From positions 1 to 11,847 of the forward strand of contig JAMQCK010001115.1 in NCBI GenBank assembly GCA_024196135.1: DNA of 11,847 nt, in the 5' to 3' direction. The translations under genes were made by a program, and so were the position numbers. Every line of letters starts with the position of its first letter. The first letter of the stretch is position 1. The notes below the pieces were generated by a model. The model was not told the origin of the DNA, did no database searches, and saw only the letters and a list, made by a program, of their open reading frames with translations. This DNA comes from Pleurotus ostreatus/Saccharomyces cerevisiae fusant (lineage: Eukaryota > Opisthokonta). Below are positions 1-9,100 of the stretch, in pieces.

Positions 1-1607
1 CAGAGCGGAGGCAAACGCGCTACCAAAGCTAGGAAGACGGGCTCTGGTGGGGTGAAGCGCAGCGCTCCCGACGATCACTATCGGCGATCGCGCGAGTCTG
101 ACGGCGGCACGAGCTCTGCGGGCGGGAGCGCATCGCACAAGCGTGCGCGCATCGAGGCCATTGCCCATGAGGTGCAGGCTTCCGTCTATGCACTCGAATG
201 CATGGACGCCGAGACTAGCCGCCGCTACGTGACCAGCGTCTGCATCGACGGGTACGACATTTGGATCATGTACCATAACCGCGATCGCGTCTTCCGCACC
301 ACACGCTTCAACTTCCTTGAATCCCCTCATCTGCTTGCGCTTGTTGCGTACGCGTTCGTTCGCAGCACGGCCGTACAAGCTGGCTTCGATCCCCTTCTTC
401 ACTTCCCCGTCAAGTCTGCGGATGGCACGATCCAGTACACCAACGATGTCGCCTATCCACGCGAGCTGGCAGGAGCGCGCTTCGTCTTCCCCGAGGGCCA
501 AGGCCAGCCGGCATCTACGTTCATCATCCAGTCCACAGCGATGCTATTCCGCTACATGGGCCTGCTCGGCCGTGGCACTATGGTCTATGCGGTTAAAATT
601 CTCGGCGATGACACGACGCTCTACGTTCTGAAGGTCTGCTACACCTCGCATGGCCGAACTCCGGAGCCGGAATTCCTGGAACATCTGAAGAAGATGCTTC
701 CTGACATGACGGGGCACTTTCCCGCCGTCCAGGCCTGGCGGAAGTTCGAGCCTCCCGAGCTATGCGGCATTCTGTCGCTCCTCGACGAGGCCATCCGTGA
801 TACAATTTTGAAAGGCAGCCGTACGCTTGTCTATCAGGTGACGCAGTACCTTAAGCCTCTCTGGGAGCTTGAGAACGTTGAAGAATTCAAAAAGTGTTAT
901 GTTGACCTTCTGGAGAGTGAGCGCACATTGACTGGCACACGCGAGACATACTTACAATCTCTTCAGTGCACTTCCACGCCTACACTTACGGTCGCGTGCT
1001 ACACCGGGACGTCAGCGAGAACAACGCGATGTCGCGACGCGGGGATGATGGGAAAGTCGTCGGGTTCCTGAACGACTGGGATCTGGGTTGCTTCGTCAAT
1101 GCAGATGGCGTCGGCCAAGGATCGACATCTCAGCATCGTACCGGGACCACACCCTTCATGGCGATCGATCTACAGCGCCAGACGAGCGGGAAAAGTGCCG
1201 CCGCAGACCACCGCTACTGCCATGATCTCGAGTCCTTCTTCTGGCTCCTGTTATGGGCAGTGGTGCATTTTGACCTCACGAACAAGCGTCGCCTCAACTG
1301 CATAAACGCGCAGTGGGCCGGAAGCTGGGAGGACTCGCTTCGCTTCAAACGTGACTGCCTCAACAACGGTGATGTGCTGGAGAAGGTGTTGGATAATGCA
1401 TTGGATATGTGGGAGGACGTTGTCGATAACTGGGTCTGGCCCCTTGCTCGCATGCTTGACGACGCTCGTCAGAGCTCGAAGAAGTGGGTCAGCAAGAAGT
1501 CGCGGGTCTTTGATGATGATGCCTACGCGAAGGAGCTGACCTTCGAGGTCTTCATGGAGACGATTGAGCAGACACCCAGGACGTGGGCGCACGGGAAGGA
1601 GGCTTAG
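1..1607 (+). CDS. FunK1-type fungal protein kinase, 5' partial (copy 1)
   Basis: Likely Ser/Thr-type kinase of the basidiomycete-expanded FunK1 family; substrate and pathway unknown. The frame is open from base 1, so the true start lies upstream; the GTG at 52 is not credible in a eukaryote. Exons are 1-916 and 967-1607, giving 518 visible residues. Counting from the window edge: a basic KRARIE stretch at 47-52 (possible nuclear signal) in a Ser/Gly-rich leader; glycine-loop-like GRGT at 190-193; probable ATP-binding Lys 211 (VLK); candidate helix-C Glu 224; catalytic HRDVSENN at 318-325; DWD (DFG position) at 342-344; GTTPFMAIDL near 365; HDLESFF from 391. The motif set and the DWD variant are typical of FunK1 rather than of ordinary kinases. 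The neighbouring gene at 1989-2894 is a truncated paralogue. Family assignment is confident; catalytic activity is inferred from intact motifs only. Confidence 0.88.
917..966 (+). other. Intron in FunK1 copy 1
   Basis: 50-nt intron with donor GTGAGC and acceptor TTCAG. It splits a codon after its first base (a|tg, Met) and joins ...VDLLE to the HFHAY...HRDVS segment. Branch-like YTNAY sites are present at TTGAC (near 929) and CTTAC (near 952). Removal is required because frames before and after differ. The same position is used in copy 2. Confidence 0.88.
1353..1593 (+). repeat. Near-identical 3' coding segment shared with copy 2 (unit A)
   Basis: Aligned without gaps to 2637-2877 at a constant offset of 1284. 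By hand count there are 3 mismatches in 241 bases (1375, 1565, 1568), with uninterrupted identity over 1376-1564. It encodes the C-terminal part of the FunK1 kinase domain and its tail. Confidence 0.93.
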
Positions 1608-1988
1608 ATAGTAGGACGCTTCTAAAGTATTTATTAATTCGCTGCATTATATATGGCTTGAACCGTTTACCCTGTCTCGGAAAAATACAATGTGGAACAC
1701 GGAAAAGTGGACGCCACTGGGAATTTTGGCGATCTTAGATAGCTACGGCAAGGCGAATAGTGAGAATCTGGTCAGGTGACTGCAACGTGCTCTTCTGTTG
1801 AACATTGTTGATGACGCTGCGGTGGCGCGTCACACCAAACTTGCTCTTGACCACCACCGTCCTCAGGCTCAGTTTTCGACCCGCATTTTCATTAAGCCTG
1901 TCGCTCCCTAAAGAAACATCCCATCATCTTACTCGAGCTCCTTCTCTTTTCAGCAACTCAAAGCGAGGGCGGGCGACTAGTACTCGAT
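1608..1988 (+). other. Intergenic stretch between the two FunK1 copies
   Basis: 381 bases holding the AT-rich 3' flank of copy 1 (about 1620-1660, a likely 3' UTR) and then the 5' flank of copy 2. A strong acceptor-like sequence, a pyrimidine run ending in CAG at 1953, lies just before the copy-2 ORF and could mark a lost or unseen upstream exon. I see no kinase N-lobe homology here. A 43-codon open stretch (1780-1908) and a 75-codon ORF (1805-2032) have no recognisable content. Confidence 0.6.
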
Positions 1989-2199
1989 ATGAAGGCGCGT
2001 GTTTTGGATGTCCACACGGGATGCGAGCTTGAGTCACCGAACACGGGCGGCGTTCTCCTGTCCTCGGACAAGAGCTCTATGGCTACACTCGCGCACGACA
2101 GACGCGCGCTCACTTACCAGGTGACACATGGTATAAGGCCCCTCTGGCATCTCGAAAGTGTCGAGGAGTTCAAGGAGTGCTATGTTGATCTTTTGGAAG

Positions 2200-2250
2200 G
2201 TGAGCGCTACTCGGCCTCTACGTGTAAAACATGCTGAGCGCTCACTTCAG
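2200..2250 (+). other. Predicted intron of FunK1 copy 2 with hairpin
   Basis: 51-nt intron (GTGAGC...TTCAG) at the same codon position as in copy 1; splicing yields g|cg (Ala) and keeps frame. The first nine bases, GTGAGCGCT (2200-2208), are the exact reverse complement of AGCGCTCAC (2237-2245), so the 5' splice site can pair within the intron. The only YTNAY-like branch candidate (CTCAC) ends five bases from the acceptor. Efficient splicing is therefore doubtful. Confidence 0.7.
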
Positions 2251-2636
2251 CGCATTTCCACGCTTACGATCTTGGCCGTGTCCTCCACCGGGATATCAGC
2301 GAGGTTAGTGCCTTGGCGCGGCTCAGGACTGACGGGAAGGTCGCTGGCCTTCTAAACGACTGGGACCTCACTTGCGCAGTCGAAGAAGAGGGACTCGGTC
2401 AGCGATTGGCGCCTCAGCTTCGCAGTGGGACTACCCCCTTCATGGCGATCGATCTGCAGCGCCGGGCGGGCGGAAAATATGCCGCCACAGACCGCCGCTA
2501 CTGCCATGATCTCGAGTCCTTCTTCTGGCTCTTGTTATGGGCCGTGCTGCATTTCGACCTCAACAACAAGCGTCACCTCGACTGCTTAGACGCGGATTGG
2601 ACCGGAAGCTGGGAGGAATCCAGTTACCTCAAGGTT

Positions 2637-2877
2637 GACTGCCTCAACAACGGTGATGCGCTGGAGAAGGTGTTGGATAATGCATTGGATATGTGGGAGG
2701 ACGTTGTCGATAACTGGGTCTGGCCCCTTGCTCGCATGCTTGACGACGCTCGTCAGAGCTCGAAGAAGTGGGTCAGCAAGAAGTCGCGGGTCTTTGATGA
2801 TGATGCCTACGCGAAGGAGCTGACCTTCGAGGTCTTCATGGAGACGATAGACCAGACACCCAGGACGTGGGCGCACG
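2637..2877 (+). repeat. Near-identical 3' coding segment shared with copy 1 (unit B)
   Basis: Partner of 1353-1593. The three differences change Val to Ala, leave one Ile codon silent (ATT/ATA), and change Glu to Asp. Similarity falls sharply on the 5' side of the block, and a one-codon indel follows just before the stop. Confidence 0.93.
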
Positions 2878-2894
2878 AGGAGAAGGAGACGTAG

Positions 2895-3142
2895 ATCGGC
2901 CAGCGTTACATTGATATATATTTATCCCTCGCTGAGTGAACTGCTTGTTCCATGTAGCCGCTTGAATGTAAGAAACGCTCCAGACAATAGCAAAGAAGGG
3001 TTGGCGAAGAGGTGATAATGATTCGTGAGAGCCATTGTGGACAAAAGGGGAAAGTTGAGATCCGACGCTTGGACACTCACGGAAACCGATCGCTGTTTTT
3101 GCAAAGTCTTCTGTACTTTCCCTCCATTGTACCCTTCATATC
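2895..3142 (+). promoter_or_regulatory. Intergenic region carrying the UTP10 promoter
   Basis: The 248 bases between the copy-2 stop and the UTP10 ATG must contain the copy-2 3' end (AT-rich 2910-2930) and the UTP10 promoter. No TATA box is evident. The last ~50 bases are pyrimidine-rich with CT blocks (about 3095-3140), a composition common just before starts of highly expressed fungal genes. No specific factor site is claimed. Confidence 0.4.
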
Positions 3143-6100
3143 ATGACATCCTCTCTCGCCGCGCAGCTCGCGGCCAACGCGTCTCTGAACGCGAATCTTT
3201 TGGTCGATCGCTCAAAAAGAAAGCCGACGCAGTCGTACCTCTTCACCGGGCGCGATGCGGACAATTACGATCTCGATTCCATACATGCACTCGCGGTCAA
3301 TGGGTTTCGCCAACTCACTGCCCTGACCTCGAAGTTGAGAAAGTACGAGGATGCGATCCTGTCGCCAGCTGCGAAGGCCACGGACCGTACGCTGCTTTCA
3401 GCGGAGGCGGACGCGCGCTTGAACGAGAGTCTGAAGGGGGCGATGATGCTTCTGGGGGAACACCTATTGACGGCACCCGCGGGGAAGGTCATCGAATGGC
3501 TGGTGCGGAGGTTCAGGTGCGTGCCAACGGTAATCTGATGAAGTACATGCTGACCGATTGCCAGAGTGAACGAGTTCAACGTTGATGATGTACTCGCGCT
3601 TTTCCTGCCCTACCTGGAGTCCCCCCATTTCACCAAGATGCTCTCCATATTGTTGATCCAGTGCGCATACATATCCTTTGAACCATTACACATCTGACAC
3701 CCTGCAGACCAAGCACCACCTGGGCTTTCCTCCTGCCATTCAAGGCCGCCGCCTCTCGCGTCCCCCGCTCCGCTCTCGTCGCCGAGATGCGCAAAAACTC
3801 CGTCGTCGCGCGCTTCGTATCATCCCTTGTACCCAGCGCGATCCCCTATGGCGCCGCACACGCGAACCTCATCAAATTCAACGTCTCCGTCCTCCGGGAC
3901 TTTATCACACTTGGCAAGACGCTCGACGAGGGCGCAATCGCGCATCTCCTGCAGGCTATCCTCGCCCCTTTACAAAATAACACCTCCCGCGATGCGGTGC
4001 TGGGTAGCTACATCCTGCTGGCGTCGCTCTCGCACAAGGTACAGCTGCCGGGGCCGGCGCTGAAGAGCGTCGTGGGGTCGATGGCTGCGTCGGCGCATGA
4101 GGTGGAGCCGGTTCAGCTAGTCACCGCTCTCGTTAGTGTATGCGGGCCGCAGGAAGCGCTCTCGTCGTTCTCGCGCAAGGCGTCGAAGTCCGTCTTGAGG
4201 TTGATAGGCATTGAGGGCGAGTTGGTGAAGGCGCTGCAGTGGGAGCATGGGGAAAAGGTCGTCGTGCCGCTGCTTGCGGGGTCTGTCGATCAGTGAGTGG
4301 TTATGGAGACGGTTGTCTGACGTTGGTGCTGACTGTCTGAAGGCTCGAGGACTACATGAACACCTGGGAGGTTGTGCTCGCGGCGGCGAAGGGGACAACG
4401 GCGTCCGCGCTCGCGGCCATCCTCTTCCAGGTGGTCAACGAGGGCGGCGACACGGCGGAGGACGCGCGCAATCTGCTGAGCGTCGTGTATCAGCGCCATC
4501 CGGAATCTCTCGCTGGCCTGCCAGGCGCGGATAGTGTACTGCTTAGCATATCTAAGGTGTGTAAGCTCGATATTCCGCATATATGCGCCATTTACTGATC
4601 ATTTCTCAGACCGGATCCTCGGGAATGGACGACGACATGGCGGTCGCTGCTGCAGATGCGAACGCGGCAACTCGCGTCGCTGCGGTCAAGAAGTTACTTG
4701 CGCGCGCGGAACGGAATGTGTTGACGGTGAGTCAGGTCGTTCACTCTGTCGAAGTATTTTTGATGGCTGACACAACTCCGATAGGATTCCACCGCCACCG
4801 CTCTTCTCGCCCGCGTCGCCGACGACAACGCGGACGTCCTCAACGTGCTCTACAGCCGCCCGGACATCCTCACACCCATCCTTCTTGCGCAGAAGGAGGC
4901 ATATCTGCAACATCTTGCTGATGCTCTTTATAACCCGGTGAAGCTCGGTAGACACGCTCTACTTGCTCACGTCAATTTCATTACCGGTTCCTCATCGACG
5001 GCGGGGTCATTCGTGATAGAGGTCGATGCCCCGACGCTCGATGCGCTCGTGCGGATGCTGTTTCCGCATCTCCTGTGCACGAAGGCGCGGCAGCGGTCGG
5101 CGGAGGCGGTGTGGAAAGCCGTGGCGGGGAGCGAGGGGCTGGGGAAGCACCCGCTGTTGGTGGAGTGTGGGAAGGTATGGGAGGCGGCGAGCGCGGGTGA
5201 CGAGGGCGAGGGTGTGGAGAAGATGGCGAGGATGAATCTGAAGGTGGCGGATCGGATGGCAGGTGAGTAGAAGGATTCCTTCTCTCCAAAGTCCCCTTTG
5301 CACTGGGTCGAAGGGTGTTTGCGAAGTTAGACTGGGAATGATGCTAACTAATCTCCCAGAAAACATCATCATGTCAGATGAGTACGCCGCGCACCTTGAG
5401 TTTTTGCTCGCCAGCTTGAAGGGCGAAGAAGCAAATGCGCGTCTGCTCGCTGGGCTCGTTGCGATTGCGCTCCTGCGCCGGATGTCGGGCGAGCACCAGG
5501 TTGGCGCGGCGTACAGGATTTTGGAGGCGGTGGAGAGCTTTGGCCGTGCGGTGCCGACGCCGGAGATTGCGGCGCAGGAGGACGTGGATGAGGTGAGTTT
5601 GTCCGATGTCGGTAGAAGAGGGAGCGACATCTCACGTTGACTCAGCGGGCCAAGGACGAATGGGTTTCAAAGGCCGCGACACAGAGGACGAACTCGACCA
5701 CGACGGCGCTGTGGTTGCGCCTGGCCATCATCAAGCAGATTGCGACCATCGCGCGTCCTGCCAATATCATTCTGGACTGGTTGACCATATTGCCTTCGGT
5801 ACGTCTTCACTTGCTCGTTTTCATAACCACAACTCATATCATCCCATCTAGCGTACCGCCGATACCCGCGGCACCAAATACGTAAACCTCATGCGCTCGA
5901 CCTTCCGCGTCGCTAGCGGTTTCCAGAGCACGTTCGCCGCCAGCATCTTCCGCCAGATCTTCGACACCCTGCAGGATGAGACCCTCGCGTTCCTCGCCGG
6001 CATCTGGGATGGCGCGGACCCGCTCCTTCAGCCGCACGACCCGCGCCGCAAGGTCGCTCTCGCACTCGGCCGCGGGTATCTGGAGGCGCGCCAGGACGAC

Positions 6101-9100
6101 GCGGAGCCGACGGACTTCCAGGCAATCCTGCCGTCGCTGCTCGTTGCGGTGCAGACTGTGGATGCGAGCCTGGCGTTTGATGTGCTCAAGGTGCTAAGGA
6201 AGGGCTTGGACCGGAAGTTTACGGCGAAGAGTAGGGTGTATGGGCTGGATACGATCTATGGGCCGGGGAGTGGTGAGTTCAATCGGCTGGCTGGGTCCAG
6301 GACATCGCTGATATGAGCGCAGGGAAGCTGCAGTATCTCGAGCAGGGAGACCTCAAGCAGTACCTCGACGCGTTGCTCCAGCACGAGGCGCACTTCTTGC
6401 GAGACGCTGATTATGGGCGCAGCTTCCATCACGAGCACCTTGCGCCTGCAAAGAAGGACAAGAAGGCTGCGGGGTTAGTCGTTTTTGCGAGTCTTTCGTA
6501 CCACGTACTCATCACCGTCTTTCAGATACAAGCATCGCGTACTTTGCTTCCTGCTGTCGCACGTCGACGCCTTCGTGCTTCCGCAGGCTCAGATCGCCCT
6601 GCTTAGCGCGCTCGAGCTTGTTCCCTCCGCCGAGAAAGCGACAATCCTGCGCCCGACCATCCGATCACTCGTGCACAAGGTGCCTTCGTACCTCGCCAAT
6701 GTGTACGGCGACGCGCTGGAGAAGTTTACGGCGCTCGTGGCATCGTCCTTCGACGCAAGCGCGGCGGATGCGTTGTCGCAAGCGGATAACGAGTTGTGGA
6801 TGGATTATGTGCAGACCGTGCAATATGTCTTCACAGGTATGATTCTGCGATCGTTGTGGTACGTATGACGACTGACGATGTTGCAGGCCACTTCAAGGCG
6901 CCGCGCGATGCGGTCGCAAGCGCTCTGGAGCAGGGGCTGTTCGAAGGGCTGAGCTCTGAAAGGCAGGCCGAGCTTTGCGAAGTGCTACTCGACTTGGACG
7001 ACGTCGAGGACGTTCCTGCTGTTCACGCGCTACTGTCGAAGTTGCTCGTCGAGGTGCCGCTCATCAACCATCTACTCACGATCACGCGCCCCGCGGATGC
7101 CACGACGAGCCCTCGGGCTAAGAAGCAGAAGACTGTTGGCGAGACGTCGTACTCGCTGTCTCGCCTGACTATGCTGGCGGAAGTGCTCGCCGCGAAGAAG
7201 CTGCCAGGATCATTGAATTTGGTCGCGTGCCTCCTGGACACGCTCGGTGCTATCGTGCACTCGCCCTCATCCGGTGCTGAGGTCGGATATGTGGTACAGT
7301 TGCTTATGTCGTCCATCGGCCACGCGGCTGGCAAGGTCACGGCTTCGACGGTCATCACTGCTGGGACTATCCGTGTCGAGGTCTTGGTTGATGTGATCAG
7401 AAGTGCGTTACCCAGAATGCCCTGCTCACTTCGCTACTGACGTGTATTCCCAGGCGCTTCCAACCCTCAGACGTTCCATCAAGCCCTATTGCTGATGGCA
7501 GAGCTCACGCGCCTCGCGCCCGAGGCGATCCTGCGTAATGTCATGCCGGTCTTCACGTTCATGGGCTCGAACGTCTTCCATAGGGACGACACTTACAGCT
7601 TCCGCGTCATACAGAAGGTTAGTCGTTTGAACCGTATCGTTTGATGCATTGCTGATAAGGTTTGCCTACAGACCATCGATATGATTGTCCCCGTCATGGC
7701 GGATAGTCTTCGCAAGCAGTATACGGACCGGTTGGAACTCTACGTCGGCGCCCGTGACTTCCTGCGTGTCTTCACGGATGCTGCTAGCCACATTCCGAGA
7801 CATCGTCGTGTTAGGTATAGTAAATGCCGTCGAACTGATAGCCGATTGCTGACCCAGTTTTCCACCGCAGCTTCTTCACGCACTTGTTGCAAGTGCTTAA
7901 ACCTGAAGACTTCCTGGCCCCAGTATGCATGTTGTTGATCGAGCGCGCTACAAACCGTGTCGTGAAGCAGAAGGAGGACGACGCGCGCGGATCTCTGTTT
8001 CTGCCTTTGACGTTGTTGCATCACTTCCCGGCAACGCAGCAGATTCCTGTGGGTTGACCTGAGTCCATTGACGTCTGCATACCCCTCTGATATTTTTTCC
8101 AGGCTCTCACCGAGATTGTACACGAAGCAAGTCGCCTTCTGGAGCGCTGCGCTAGCAAACACCCAGTGACCAACTTCCTGGACTGGAAACAGTAAGCTGC
8201 TCGCTCGCTCGCTGACCGTTATTGGCTAAATCTATCGCAGCGACGACGAGTCATCGTCCGAAAAAATCCTTTTCCAACGCCGCGCGAAGGCCCTCATTCT
8301 CTTCGTCGGCTTCGCGCTCAAGACGGGCAGTGTCCAAAGTGGCGACACAACCGTTTCTCAGCTTCTTTTCGCCTTACTGGGGCTAAGCATGCGCAGAGAA
8401 GGCTTAGACCAATCGGACGAGGTTTCCTCAACGTCAAGATCATCGTTGGAGCGCCTGCTATCCGTCATGCCCGCCGCCGACTTCGTGACCTCCATACAAA
8501 CGATCCTTGAAATGGATGATGACGCTGTGGGTACATCTCTCGTGGAGTTTCTCGGTCAATACTGATTCCACATAGCTCCGCGCGCGTGCACTGTGCATAT
8601 TGTCGGAGCGTCTGGGCAAGATAGCGGACAAGGTCCGCAAACAGGTCACGCCGCACATCCTCAAGATCATGAAAGTGGTGCACCTGTACATCGAGACGCG
8701 CAAGTCGAGCCCGGAGGCGAGTGGCGCCTTCCAGGCCCTGCAGGCTATCAGCGAGACCATGTCGCCAGGCGAGGAATATGCTTTGTTGGAATGCGTCGAG
8801 CCTACACTGGCGGCGATAGACGGAAGCAACGTTGCCTTCGCCTTGTCTGCGCTTGCGCCCTTACTGTACGTGCACTCTCCTCGCGCGAAAGTAAGCGCCT
8901 AACACATTCTGCAGATCCAAACTTGGACCACGCGTGATACCCTTCCTTCGCCAGGCGGTTGCGCTGTGCGTCAATGTCCTTCGCTCGGACAAGGCCGGTA
9001 CGTCTGGCAAAAGGAACGAACGATCCTTCATCTGACCGAATGACCTGTTATTCGTGTAGAATCGGAGAGCTTGGCGGTCTCCGTCATTCAGGGTCTGCTG

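Larger units (their letters stand above)
1989..2894 (+). pseudogene. 5'-truncated FunK1 kinase paralogue (copy 2), probable pseudogene or pseudokinase
   Basis: Modelled as exons 1989-2199 and 2251-2894 (284 residues) from the first in-frame ATG. Residues from about 20 onward align with copy 1 (ESPNTGGVL against EPPELCGIL, then YQVT, PLW, VEEFK.CYVDLLE). The N-lobe, with GRGT and the ATP-binding Lys, is absent. The catalytic loop reads HRDISEVS at 83-90, so the Asn expected at position 90 is Ser (codon 2307-2309); DWD at 107-109, GTTPFMAIDL and HDLESFF remain. From the second exon nearly to the stop there are no indels relative to copy 1, and no frameshift or internal stop if the 51-nt intron is removed. 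If that intron is kept, translation stops at 2235-2237. The open frame could mean a pseudokinase under selection, or a recent relic refreshed by gene conversion. The 5' end is uncertain. Confidence 0.72.

Noticed and set aside
1780..1908. 43-codon open stretch between the FunK1 copies that looked protein-like
   Set aside because: It has no start, a stop on both sides, and no match to the kinase N-lobe of copy 1 or any family I recognise; likely chance.
2304..2326. Possible 23-nt intron (GTTAGT...CTCAG) in FunK1 copy 2
   Set aside because: It is far below a spliceable length, would break the frame, and the copy-1 alignment is ungapped here, so the bases are substituted coding sequence.
3025..3585. 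186-codon ORF on + strand overlapping the UTP10 start
   Set aside because: It is out of frame with the conserved UTP10 N-terminus, has no recognisable content, and starts upstream in the promoter region; it is a shadow of GC-rich coding sequence.
5007..5630. 207-codon opposite-strand ORF
   Set aside because: It lies antisense to UTP10 exons 6 and 7, has a low-complexity Pro/Arg/Ser-rich composition, and crosses an intron; the + strand frame is strongly supported by family conservation.
8199..8213. Short GCTC tandem repeat in UTP10 intron 16
   Set aside because: Only three to four units inside a normal-length intron; no sign of function.
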